DNA from: Cryptosporangium minutisporangium
GTDB lineage: Bacteria; Actinomycetota; Actinomycetes; Mycobacteriales; Cryptosporangiaceae
Assembly (NCBI RefSeq): GCF_039536245.1
Contig: NZ_BAAAYN010000026.1
Coordinates: 1 to 64,000, forward strand
Direction of reading: 5' to 3'
DNA: 64,000 nucleotides
Shown here: in pieces, positions 35,733 through 45,338 of the stretch
How positions within the stretch are numbered: position 1 is the stretch's first letter
Layout: each line of letters starts with the position of its first letter
Notes under the pieces: generated by a model
Databases searched by the model: none
What the model was told of the DNA's origin: nothing
The model's input: only the letters and a program-made list of their open reading frames with translations
Position numbers and translations under genes: made by a program

Positions 35733-36515
35733 TTACAGCACCTTCGAGAGGAACGCCTTGGTGCGCGCGTGCTGCGGACTGTTGATGACGTCGCGCGGCG
35801 GGCCGGCCTCGACGACCACCCCGTCGTCCATGAACACCAGGCTGTCGCCCACCTCGCGGGCGAACCCGATCTCGTGGGTGACGACGACCATCGTCATGCC
35901 GTCCTGGGCCAGCCCACGCATGACGTCGAGCACCTCGCCGACCAGTTCGGGGTCGAGCGCGGAGGTCGGCTCGTCGAACAGCATGAGCTTCGGACGCATC
36001 GCCAGCGCCCGGGCGATCGCCACCCGCTGCTGCTGGCCACCGGAGAGCTGGCTCGGGTAATTGTCCATCTTGTCGGCGAGCCCGACCCGGTCGAGCAGCG
36101 TCCTGGCCCGTTCCCGTGCCTCCGACTTCTTCTCCCGCTTCACCTGCACCGGCGCTTCGATCACGTTGGCGAGGACGGTCTTGTGCGGGAACAGGTTGAA
36201 GCGCTGGAACACCATGCCGATGTCGCGTCGCTGCGCCGCGATGCGCTTCTCGGACAGCTCGTGAAGTTTGCCGCCGCGCTCCTGGTAACCCACCAGTGCG
36301 CCGTCGACCCAGAGCTTGCCCGCGCTGATCTTCTCCAGATGGTTGATGCAGCGGAGGAACGTCGACTTGCCGGAGCCGGACGGGCCGAGGATGCACATCA
36401 CCTCACCGGGGTCGACCCGCAGGTCGATCCCCTTGAGCACTTCCAAGTGGCCGAACGACTTGTGGACGTTGTCCGCCAGGACCATCGGGGTCTTGGTTGC
36501 GGTGTCAGTGCTCAT
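35733..36515 (-). CDS. polar amino-acid ABC transporter ATPase
   Basis: 260-residue GlnQ/GluA-type ATPase. Walker [10 protein letters not shown]-loop in [14 protein letters not shown], signature LSGGQQQRV, Walker B LMLFDEP, D-loop SALD and switch His in VVTHEIGFA. The RFNLFPH and TALDPEL-like wording places it in the PAAT family. An insert [20 protein letters not shown] after strand 3 is common in actinobacterial members. The ATG overlaps the permease stop (ATGA). Together with the next two genes it forms a complete importer for a polar amino acid. Specificity is not readable from the ATPase. Confidence 0.95.
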   Translation of the reverse strand: MSTDTATKTPMVLADNVHKSFGHLEVLKGIDLRVDPGEVMCILGPSGSGKSTFLRCINHLEKISAGKLWVDGALVGYQERGGKLHELSEKRIAAQRRDIGMVFQRFNLFPHKTVLANVIEAPVQVKREKKSEARERARTLLDRVGLADKMDNYPSQLSGGQQQRVAIARALAMRPKLMLFDEPTSALDPELVGEVLDVMRGLAQDGMTMVVVTHEIGFAREVGDSLVFMDDGVVVEAGPPRDVINSPQHARTKAFLSKVL

Positions 36516-37522
36516 CCGGCCGCCGCACTCCCTTTGCTCTGGCTGGCGTTGATCCCCATCGTCCGCACCCGGGTCCGGGTTGCCGTACCGAATCCGCGGC
36601 CGAAGTAACGCTCGAGGAAGTACTGACCGATCATCAGCACGCTGGACAGCGCGAGGTACCAGAGACAGGCGGAGACGAGCATCGGGAACACCTGGAACGT
36701 CCGGGTTCCCACCGCTCGGAGCTGGAAGAACAACTCAGCCAACGGGATGGCCGCCAGCAGCGAGGTGTCCTTCAACATCGCGATCGTCTCGTTGCCGGTC
36801 GGCGGAACGATCACTCGCATCGCTTGCGGCAGGACGATCCGCCGCATGGCGCGCCCCCGGGACATGCCCAGAGCCTGCGCGGCCTCCGCCTGGCCCGGGT
36901 CGACGGACTGGATGCCCGCCCGCACGATCTCGGCCATGTAGGCACCCTCGGAGAGCGCCAGCCCGATCAGGCCGGCGACGAAGGCGGTGAGGAAGTCGTT
37001 GGCGTCGACACCGAAGATCCGGCCGTTCAGGTCGATGCCGAGCAGGTCCCCGATCTGCCGGTCGAACGGCAGCCCGATCTCGAACTGCGCGTACAGGATG
37101 CCGAGGTTGCCGCAGAGGATCAGCAGCACGAACCGGGGAATCGCGCGGAAGAACCAGGTGTAGAGCCACGCCACCGTGGAGAGCACCGGGTTCGCCGAGA
37201 GGCGCATCACCGCGGCCACGATGCCGAGCCCGACACCGACGATCATCGCGAGGACGGTCATCTTGATCGACGTCCAGGCACCCTCGAGGATCGGGTCCCG
37301 GAACATGTGGTCGAACATGAAAGACCAGTTGAATGCCGGGTTCGTCAGCAACATGTTGACGAACATCGCGGCCAGCACCACGATCACCGCGACCGCGACC
37401 CAGCGTCCGGGATGCCGGACGGGTACCGCCTTGATCGGCTCCGGACGGACCCGCTCGGCGGACGCCGTCGTGGCGCCCGCCGAGGTGTCGTCCGCCGAGG
37501 AGCTCTCCTTCGGGGACGTCAC
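36512..37522 (-). CDS. polar amino-acid ABC transporter permease
   Basis: 336 residues. After a cytoplasmic N-terminus of about 38 residues and one leading helix, the HisM/GlnP-type permease core has about five more. The EAA loop [20 protein letters not shown] contacts the ATPase. [21 protein letters not shown] is the characteristic family signature. Only one permease gene is present, so the channel is probably a homodimer. It overlaps the ATPase gene by 4 bases and starts 8 bases after the binding-protein stop: order binding protein, permease, ATPase in one operon. Confidence 0.95.
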   Translation of the reverse strand: MTSPKESSSADDTSAGATTASAERVRPEPIKAVPVRHPGRWVAVAVIVVLAAMFVNMLLTNPAFNWSFMFDHMFRDPILEGAWTSIKMTVLAMIVGVGLGIVAAVMRLSANPVLSTVAWLYTWFFRAIPRFVLLILCGNLGILYAQFEIGLPFDRQIGDLLGIDLNGRIFGVDANDFLTAFVAGLIGLALSEGAYMAEIVRAGIQSVDPGQAEAAQALGMSRGRAMRRIVLPQAMRVIVPPTGNETIAMLKDTSLLAAIPLAELFFQLRAVGTRTFQVFPMLVSACLWYLALSSVLMIGQYFLERYFGRGFGTATRTRVRTMGINASQSKGSAAAG

Positions 37523-37529
37523 GGCCGGA

Positions 37530-38438
37530 TCAGGGGTTGACAGCCGGGTCGGTGATCGCGCCGGCCTCGACGCCCCACTTCTCCAGGATCGTCTTGTAGC
37601 TACCGTCGGCGATCAGCGCCTTGACGGCGTCCGCCAGCGCCTGGCTGAACTCGTCCTGGCCCTTCTTGACCACGAAGCCGTACGGCGCCGCCTCGTAGAT
37701 GTCGCCGAGCAGCTCCAGCTGGCCGTTGGTCTGCTCGACCGCGTACGCGGCGACCGGGGAGTCGGCGAGGGTCGCGGCGTTCTTACCGGACACGACGGCC
37801 GCGGTGGCCTCGTCCTGGCCTTCGTACTGGTTGATCGAGATCGCCGGCTTGCCCGCGTCGGTGCACTTCTTCGACCGGGCGGTGATGTCGTCGACCTGGA
37901 CGGTGCCCTGCTGCACCGCGATCTTCTTGCCGCAGGCGTTGTCGATCGTGAGCTTCTCCGGGTTGCCCTTCTTGGTCGCCCACTGGGTCCCGGCGTTGAA
38001 GTAGCTGATCATGTCGGCGGCCTGCTTGCGCTCGTCGTTGATCGTGAACGACGAGACACCGATCTCGTACTTGCCCGAGCCGATGCCGGGGATGATCGCG
38101 TCGAAGTCGGCGGTCTGGAACTCCGCCTTCAGACCGAGCTTCTGGGCGACCGCGGTGAACAGGTCGACGTCGAAGCCCTGGATCGTCTTGCCGTCCTCGG
38201 CGAGGAACTCACTGGGTGCGTACGACGAGTCCGTTCCGACCAGGATCTTGCCGTCCGCCTTGATCGCGTCCGGCACCTTCGCGGCCAGGTCCGTGTCCGC
38301 CGAGGCGGTCGGTGCCGGCGAGGATTCAGCCGTGTCACTGGGGTCGTCACCACAGCCGGCTAGACCGGCCGCGACGGCGGCGAGCACGGCGACGGTGGCG
38401 AACATTCGACGGCCACGACCGACGGGGAGCGAGCGCAT
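37530..38438 (-). CDS. polar amino-acid ABC transporter binding lipoprotein
   Basis: 302 residues. Lipoprotein signal with lipobox LAGC (Cys29), an acidic linker, then SBP_bac_3: KILVGTDSSYAPSEFL, IQGFDVDLFTAVAQKLGL, FDAIIPGIGSGKYEIGVSSF, and KIAVQQGTVQVDD. These are hallmarks of glutamine/histidine/arginine-type binding proteins. First gene of the three-gene importer, with a strong GGGAGG site 9 bases before the ATG. The 166 bases upstream separate it from livF and contain a GC-rich hairpin near 38562-38584, so it likely has its own promoter. Confidence 0.95.
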   Translation of the reverse strand: MRSLPVGRGRRMFATVAVLAAVAAGLAGCGDDPSDTAESSPAPTASADTDLAAKVPDAIKADGKILVGTDSSYAPSEFLAEDGKTIQGFDVDLFTAVAQKLGLKAEFQTADFDAIIPGIGSGKYEIGVSSFTINDERKQAADMISYFNAGTQWATKKGNPEKLTIDNACGKKIAVQQGTVQVDDITARSKKCTDAGKPAISINQYEGQDEATAAVVSGKNAATLADSPVAAYAVEQTNGQLELLGDIYEAAPYGFVVKKGQDEFSQALADAVKALIADGSYKTILEKWGVEAGAITDPAVNP

Positions 38439-38561
38439 TGGTGTTACCTCCCGGAGGGGAACTGCCGCCGGGTCAGGGGAACCGACGGAACCGCCGCCGA
38501 CCGAGAGGCCGACGGTCCTACTGCCACCAGCTGCGGTGACTGGTGATCGTGCGGCCCGCGA

Positions 38562-38584
38562 GCCGGCCTCGGCACTGAGCCGGC
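38562..38584 (-). terminator. GC-rich hairpin downstream of livF
   Basis: GCCGGC (38562-38567) and GCCGGC (38579-38584) pair with an 11-base loop, flanked by a GAGCCGGCC direct repeat. It lies 22 bases past the livF stop. Weak terminator candidate. Confidence 0.4.
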
Positions 38585-38605
38585 CCGCGGGGTACTGCGG
38601 TGTTG

Positions 38606-39322
38606 CTAAGCCACGCCGAGATAGGCGGCCTTGATCGCCGGGTCGCCGAGCATCTCACGACCGCGCCCGGACTTGACGATCGAGCCGGTCTCGAGGATGT
38701 ACGCGCGGTCGGCGATCGAGAGCGCCTGCTGCGCGTTCTGCTCCACGACCAACACCGTGGTGCCCTGCGCGTTGATCTCCTTGATGATCGAGAAGATCTG
38801 CTGGATCAGCATCGGAGCCAGACCCATCGACGGTTCGTCGAGCAGCAGCAGTCGCGGCCGGGCCATCAGAGCCCGGCCGATCGTCAGCATCTGCTGCTCA
38901 CCGCCGGACATCGTTCCCGCGGTCTGCGTCCGCCGTTCCTTCAGCCGGGGGAACAGCGTGAACACCCGCTCCAGGTCGGCGTCCCTGGCAGGGCTGCGCC
39001 GGTCCTTGCGCGCGTACGTGCCCATGTCCAGGTTCTCCATCACCGACATTCCGGGGAAGATCCCCCGGCCCTCGGGCGCCTGCGAGATGCCCCGGGTCAC
39101 GCGGAGGTCCGCGCGCAGGTTGGTGATGTCCTCGCCGTCGAAGGTGATCCGGCCGCGGCTGGCCGGCCGGAGACCGGAGATCGCCCGCATCGTCGTGCTC
39201 TTACCGGCGCCGTTGGCGCCGATCAGCGTCACGATCTCGCCGTCGTCGACCTGGATGCTGATGCCGTGCAGCGCCTCGATCCGGCCGTAGGCGACCGCGA
39301 GGTCGTCGATCTCAAGCAACAT
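38606..39322 (-). CDS. livF: branched-chain amino-acid ABC transporter ATPase LivF
   Basis: 238-residue ATPase with the short LivF form: Walker A GANGAGKS, LRADLRVTRGISQAPEGRGIFPGM (the PEGR motif typical of LivF), signature TMSGGEQQML, Walker B LLLLDEPSMGLAP and switch region VVEQN in place of a switch His. Pairs with LivG under the LivHM channel to import branched-chain amino acids or related compounds. The ATG overlaps the livG end by 11 bases, with GAAGGAG upstream. Last gene of livKHMGF. Confidence 0.95.
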   Translation of the reverse strand: MLLEIDDLAVAYGRIEALHGISIQVDDGEIVTLIGANGAGKSTTMRAISGLRPASRGRITFDGEDITNLRADLRVTRGISQAPEGRGIFPGMSVMENLDMGTYARKDRRSPARDADLERVFTLFPRLKERRTQTAGTMSGGEQQMLTIGRALMARPRLLLLDEPSMGLAPMLIQQIFSIIKEINAQGTTVLVVEQNAQQALSIADRAYILETGSIVKSGRGREMLGDPAIKAAYLGVA

Positions 39323-40218
39323 CGGTCGGCTCTCCTTCCGGCACCCCGAGGTAGGCGGCGATGACCGCTGGGTTGTCCCGGACCTCGGCCGGGGTCCCCT
39401 CGGCGATCTTCTTGCCGAACTCGAGGACGACGATCCGGTCGGTCACGCCCATCACCAGGCGCATGTCGTGCTCGATCAGCAGGACCGTGTAGCCCTGGTC
39501 GCGGATGGCCCGGATCAGGTCCATCAGCTCGGCCTTCTCCGCCGGGTTGAAGCCGGCGGCCGGCTCGTCCAGGCAGAGCAGCGTCGGCTCGGTGGCCAGC
39601 GCCCGGGCGATCTCCAGTCGACGCTGGTACCCGTACGGCAGGTTCCGGGCCGCGGCGTGCGCCAGGTCGGCGATGCCGACGAACCGCAGCAACTCCATCG
39701 CCCGCTCCCGGCCGTCCCGCTCCTCGCGGAAGTGCCGAGGGCTGAGCCGGAAGATCGCACCGGGAACGCTCGTCTTGTGGCGGGCGTCCGCGCCCACCAT
39801 GACGTTCTCCAGCGCGCTCATCTCCGGGAACAGCCGGATGTTCTGGAACGTCCGGGCGATGCCGAGCCGGGTGATCTGGTACTTCTTCCGCCGGCCGAGC
39901 TTCTTCCCGTCGAACCAGACCGTCCCGTCGGTGGGCTGGTAGACGCCGGTCATCACGTTGAAGCACGTGGTCTTCCCGGCACCGTTCGGCCCGATCAGAC
40001 CGAGGATCTCGCCCCGGTTGATCGCGAAGTCGACGCCGTCGAGCGCGGTGACACCGCCGAACCGCAGCGTGACGTTCCGCATCTCGAGGAGCTTCTCACC
40101 GACGCTGACGTGCGCCTCCGGCTCCGGCAGATCGACACTCTCGTCGATGGCCGGGGGCGGGGCGTCCGGCAGGATCCCGTCGGGCGCCTCCGCGGCGTCG
40201 GGCGTCAGCTCGGGGTGG

Positions 40219-40232
<14 letters not shown>
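39312..40232 (-). CDS. livG: branched-chain amino-acid ABC transporter ATPase LivG
   Basis: 306 residues. Walker [31 protein letters not shown] (LivG motif), signature [15 protein letters not shown], Walker [14 protein letters not shown], switch His in LIEHDM. Before the usual start there is an acidic, Pro-rich N-terminal extension of about 45 residues ([20 protein letters not shown]), absent from typical LivG. The GTG at 40232 is decided by a perfect AAGGAGGT 8 bases upstream; it lies inside the end of livM, overlapping by 14 bases. The pyramid-like overlaps through livMGF indicate translational coupling. Confidence 0.94.
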
Positions 40233-41771
<1,539 letters not shown>

Positions 41772-41775
<4 letters not shown>

Positions 41776-42722
41776 GCCCGTGCCCTCCCCAGCGACTCGC
41801 CGAGCAGACCGGTCGGACGGAACATCAGCACCAGGATGAGGAAGACGAACGCGATGACGTCACGCCAGCTCGAGCCGATCACCGCCTGGCCCCAGTTCTC
41901 GATCAAGCCGAGCAGCAGCCCACCGAGCAGCGCGCCGCGCAGGTTACCGATACCGCCGAGCACGGCGGCCGTGAAGGCCTTGAGCCCGAGCAGGAACCCG
42001 GCGTTGAACTTCGTGGCGCCGAACCGCAGGTCGTAGAGCACCGCGGCGACGCCGGCCATCAGGCCACCGAGTACGAACGTCCACGCGATGACGCGGTCCT
42101 TGTTCACACCCATCAGCGCGGCGGCGTCCGGGTCCTGCGCGACGGCGCGGATGCCGCGGCCGAGCCGGGTCCGATTGATGATCGTGTCGAGCAGGATCAT
42201 CATGCCGAATGCCACGACCACGATCAGGATCTGCAGGTTCGTGATCGACGCACCGAAGATCTCGAACTGCGTCGACGGATCGATCAGGTTGCCGACCGGG
42301 ACGTTGTCGCGGCTGTAGAAGACGCCGAACGCCTCCGAGATCGCGATCGACGCGCCGATCGCGCTGATCAGGAAGACCAGCGGCGGTGCGTTCCGCTTGC
42401 GCAGCGGCCGATAGGCGACGCGCTCGACGACGAGCGCGGTGGCGCCGGATGCGGCCATGGCGGCCACGGTCGCCGCGGCGATCGCCGCTATGACGATCGC
42501 AGCGCTCGGCACCGCCTCGTCCGCGCCGACACCCACCAGTCGAAAGGTGAGGATCGCCGCGAAGGTGCCGGTGACGAACACCTCGGAGTGCGCGAAGTTG
42601 ATCAGGCGCAGAACGCCGTAGACAAGGGTGTACCCCAGGGCAACGAGCGCATAGATCGCTCCCTGGGTGAAGCCGGTGACTGTGAGTTCACCGAAATTAT
42701 CGATCAGTGCAGAGAAGTTCAT
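41772..42722 (-). CDS. livH: branched-chain amino-acid ABC permease LivH
   Basis: 316 residues. LivH-type permease with TQGAIYALVALGYTLVYGVLRLINFAH (shown here only as the landmark GAIYALVALGYTLVYG), GRGIRAVAQDPDAAALMGVN for the ATPase-contact loop, KAFTAAVLGGIGNLRGALLG and a final FRPTGLLGESLG. About eight helices. The ATG at 42722 starts the family's usual N-terminus; longer reading is a shadow, and the Shine-Dalgarno is weak. A strong hairpin lies between livK and this gene, which would lower its expression relative to the binding protein. Confidence 0.95.
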
Positions 42723-42795
42723 CTGCCAGAGTTCCAACCGGTGGGTTCGGGGACGGGGCGACGCCGCCGTTCGTGGCGGCGGCGGTCGGACTCGC

Positions 42796-42841
42796 ACGAC
42801 GAAGGCCGGGTGCCGGAGGTGCCGGCACCCGGCCTCGTCGT
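42796..42841. terminator. intercistronic hairpin between livK and livH
   Basis: 13-bp stem 42804-42816 with 42822-42834 around a 5-base loop, extended after one bulged A by ACGACGA/TCGTCGT (42796-42802 with 42835-42841). A second, smaller hairpin GGACGGTC/GACCGTCC follows the livK stop (42863-42884). It probably attenuates transcription or protects livK mRNA. Confidence 0.75.
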
Positions 42842-42892
42842 TTGATCAGGAGGAGCTCATGGGGACGGTCTCAGCGGACCGTCCACCGAGTC

Positions 42893-44047
42893 TTACTTGA
42901 TCTCCTTCAGCGCGACGATCTTGCCGCCCTCGAACTTGTAGGCCCAGACGCCCTTGTCGGCGACCTCACCCTTGTCGTCGAACTTGAGCTGCTTCGTGAT
43001 GCCCGGCTTGTCGTAGGCCGCCACGAACGCGAGCATGTCCGCGCGGGTCGCCTTACCGTCCTTGATGCCGTCGAGGAAGATCGTCGCCGCGTCGAACGCC
43101 TCGGCCGAGTAGGTCGACGGGTCCGCGTTGAACTTCTTCTTGTAGTCCTCGAAGAACGTGCCCGGGGCCTTCTCCGGCGGGAGGCACGGGCAGGTCACGA
43201 TCGTGCCCTCGGCAGCGGCGGTACCGGCGCTGTCGACGAACTTGACGTCCTTGGTGCCGTCACCGGAGATCATCGTGATGGCCTGGCCACCGGCCTGGGT
43301 CAGCTGCTTGCGGAGCAGACCGGCCTCGTCGTAGTAACCGCCGTAGTAGAGCGCGGTGGCACCGGACGACTTGATCTTCGTGACGACCGCGGAGAAGTCG
43401 GTCTGGCCGTCCTGGACCGTGTCCGACCCGACCACGACGCTGCCGAGGTCCTTCTTGACGATGTCCGAGAGGCCCTTGCCGTACTCGGAGGCGTCGTCGA
43501 CGACGTAGACCTTCTGCGCCTTCAGGTCTTCCTTGATGTACTTGACGGCCTGCGGGCCCTGGGCGTTGTCGTTGCCCAGAACGCGGTGGAAGGTCTTCCA
43601 GCCGTTCTCCGACAGCAGCGGGTTGGTCGCCGAGGCGGAGACGATCGGGAGGCCGGCCTCTTCGAACGTCGGGCCGGTGGCCTTCGTCTCGCCCGAGAAC
43701 GCCGGGCCGATGACGCCGATGATCTTCTCGTCCTGGACGATCTCCGGGACGACCGTCGAGGCCTTCTCCGGCTTGCCCTCGGAGTCGTACTTCTTCAGCG
43801 TGACCTTGCAGTCCGCGTTCTCTTCGTTGTACTGGTCGACGGCCAGCTGCGCACCGTTCGAAATGTTGATGCCGAGCGCGGCGTTGTCGCCGGTCTGCGG
43901 GCCCACGAACGCGACCGTCAGGCCGCAGGCCTTGTCGCCGCTGGCGGTCGCGTCGCCATCGTCATCACCGCCGCTGCTGCAGCCGGTTGCGGCGAGCGCG
44001 ATAGCGGCGCTGACCGCCGCAACGCGCGCGAGGTTGCGAAGACGCAC
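42893..44047 (-). CDS. livK: branched-chain amino-acid binding lipoprotein LivK
   Basis: 384 residues. Lipoprotein signal with lipobox AATGC (Cys23), Gly/Asp linker, then Peripla_BP_6: LTVAFVGPQTGDNAALGINI, VIGPAFSGETKATGPTFEEAGLPIV (landmark VIGPAFSGE), GWKTFHRVL, ASEYGKGLSDIVKK, GQTDFSAVVTKIKSSGA. The first gene of the operon, with GTG after a strong GGAGG. Four mature-domain cysteines (ACG, DCK, TCPC) probably form two disulfides. The binding domain has a close relative in the Hsp70 fusion 7 kb downstream. The ligand is likely a branched-chain amino acid, amide or urea; which one cannot be told. Confidence 0.95.
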   Translation of the reverse strand: MRLRNLARVAAVSAAIALAATGCSSGGDDDGDATASGDKACGLTVAFVGPQTGDNAALGINISNGAQLAVDQYNEENADCKVTLKKYDSEGKPEKASTVVPEIVQDEKIIGVIGPAFSGETKATGPTFEEAGLPIVSASATNPLLSENGWKTFHRVLGNDNAQGPQAVKYIKEDLKAQKVYVVDDASEYGKGLSDIVKKDLGSVVVGSDTVQDGQTDFSAVVTKIKSSGATALYYGGYYDEAGLLRKQLTQAGGQAITMISGDGTKDVKFVDSAGTAAAEGTIVTCPCLPPEKAPGTFFEDYKKKFNADPSTYSAEAFDAATIFLDGIKDGKATRADMLAFVAAYDKPGITKQLKFDDKGEVADKGVWAYKFEGGKIVALKEIK

Positions 44048-44126
44048 GGGTAAACCTCCACCTAAACGTGGGCACGCGATCCGCCACCGCTGCTGGCACG
44101 GATCCGCATCCCCCTGTGTGGGAGGG

Positions 44127-44132
44127 ACTATA
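44127..44132 (-). promoter_or_regulatory. -10 box of the liv operon promoter
   Basis: TATAGT on the minus strand, 80 bases before the livK start. The -35 region (around 44150-44156) is poor. It gives a leader of about 70 bases with no obvious riboswitch. Confidence 0.5.
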
Positions 44133-44285
44133 GGAGTGCCGCGATGCCTGAGACCAGCCTTGCCGGGCGTCGTAACACCAAAGTGACCCGAAGAAACCTA
44201 CGGAGGGGGGCGAACTGCCCCTTCTCGCACCTCAGAGCGTAGATCGTGGCCCTGAGTAACCGTCCCGTCGTTACCGTATCGGGAC

Positions 44286-44315
44286 GTCCGAGGTCCGGCG
44301 TTCCGGACCCCGGAC
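44286..44315 (-). terminator. terminator hairpin of the ANTAR regulator
   Basis: GTCCG-A-GGTCCGG, loop CGTT, CCGGACC-C-CGGAC: 12 bp with one mismatch, 13 bases past the stop at 44328. No long T tract. Confidence 0.65.
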
Positions 44316-44327
44316 GGCGATGCTTCG

Positions 44328-44957
44328 CTAGCCGTTGGCGCGCTGGGTCTGCGTCTCGACGATCGTCTCGGCGACGAGCTTCATCGTCGTCCGGCGGTCC
44401 ATCGCGGTCCGCTGGATCCACCGGAACGCCTCCGGCTCGGTCATGCCCTGCTCCTGGAGCAGGCCCTTGGCGCGCTCGATGACCTTCCGGGTGGCCAGCC
44501 GCTCGGTGAGGTCGGTGACCTCCTGCTCGAGCGCGGTGATCTCCGCGAACCGGGAGACCGCCATCTCGATGGTCGGCAGCAGGTCCTTCTTCTGGAACGG
44601 CTTGACCAGGTACGCCATCGCGCCGGCGCTGCGAGCCCGCTCGACCAGGTCACGCTGGCTGAACGCGGTGAGAATCACCACCGGGGCGATCCGGTCGCCG
44701 GCGATTCGCTCCGCGGCGGCCAGGCCGTCGAGCACCGGCATCTTGACGTCCAGGATCACCAGGTCGGGACGGAGTTCCTCGGCCAGCTCGATGGCCTTCT
44801 GACCGTCGCCTGCCTCGCCGACCACCTCGTAACCCTCTTCGATCAACATCTCCTTCAGATCGAGGCGAATCAGTGCCTCGTCCTCGGCGATGAGGACGCG
44901 TCGCGTCGGGGCAGCGGCTTCGGCCGCAGCCGGGTCAGACGCTGGAGACTCAGCCAT
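44328..44957 (-). CDS. pdtaR: ANTAR-domain response regulator, PdtaR-like
   Basis: 209 residues. Receiver domain at about 20-135 with acidic pair EDE, phospho-acceptor Asp70 in LVILDVKMP, Thr in VILTAFS and Lys in VKPF. ANTAR RNA-binding domain at about 145-200 (LTERLATRKVIERAKGLLQ ... EAFRWIQRTAMDRR). Same size, domain order and neighbourhood (pyk, polA) as PdtaR Rv1626. In that family, phosphorylation by PdtaS leads to binding of paired-hexaloop RNA and antitermination. No sensor kinase gene is adjacent. About 230 bases without a gene lie upstream, before the tRNA promoter. Confidence 0.95.
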   Translation of the reverse strand: MAESPASDPAAAEAAAPTRRVLIAEDEALIRLDLKEMLIEEGYEVVGEAGDGQKAIELAEELRPDLVILDVKMPVLDGLAAAERIAGDRIAPVVILTAFSQRDLVERARSAGAMAYLVKPFQKKDLLPTIEMAVSRFAEITALEQEVTDLTERLATRKVIERAKGLLQEQGMTEPEAFRWIQRTAMDRRTTMKLVAETIVETQTQRANG

Positions 44958-45146
44958 GGGGCCTCCCTTGGGTTGACGTGGAGCCGGGCGCGCGTGCGAA
45001 CACGGTCTGGGACCGTGCGACGAATACCTACGGCTGATGGTGCCTGCTGGCGAGCAGCGTACCGGGCTAAGCTGTCAGGGCTTTCGTATGCGGGTCCACC
45101 TGAACGGTCGCCGGTACTTCCGGCTGCCCTGGTCAGCGTGTGTCAG

Positions 45147-45176
45147 TTGCCGAAAGCGCGCTACCGGTGGTAACTC
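45147..45176 (+). promoter_or_regulatory. predicted tRNA-Leu promoter
   Basis: TTGCCG (45147-45152), 18-base spacer, TAACTC (45171-45176). Start at about 45183, 7 bases before the mature tRNA. Confidence 0.45.
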
Positions 45177-45189
45177 ATTCCCCGGAAGC

Positions 45190-45272
45190 GCCGGGATGGA
45201 GGAATGGCAGACTCGGACGCCTCAAAAGCGTCTGCCCGAAAGGGCGTGCGGGTTCGAATCCCGCTCCCGGCA
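45190..45272 (+). tRNA. tRNA-Leu (CAA)
   Basis: Acceptor arms GCCGGGA (45190-45196) and TCCCGGC (45265-45271) pair perfectly, with discriminator A. Anticodon stem GACGC/GCGTC with loop CTCAAAA gives anticodon CAA, reading UUG. A long variable arm (TGCCCGAAAGGGCG) marks class II leucine tRNA. T arm GCGGG-TTCGAAT-CCCGC. CCA is not fully encoded. Confidence 0.96.
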
Positions 45273-45283
45273 CCGACACACCA

Positions 45284-45313
45284 GTGGCCTGGTCGCTCGT
45301 GCGACCAGGCCAC
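45284..45313. terminator. bidirectional terminator between tRNA-Leu and pyk
   Basis: GTGGCCTGGTCGC / GCGACCAGGCCAC, 13-bp perfect stem with TCGT loop, 12 bases after the tRNA and 25 bases past the convergent pyk stop. Confidence 0.85.
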
Positions 45314-45338
45314 GTGGCTTTCGCCCGCGTCGGCGGCG

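Noticed and set aside
33256-36060. 934-codon open frame on the plus strand
   Set aside because: Antisense to the Hsp70 fusion gene, with no protein-like motifs.
42796-42841. riboswitch or complete terminator in the liv operon
   Set aside because: The hairpin has no T tract on the operon strand and no ligand-type conserved core; an attenuating or stabilising role is simpler.
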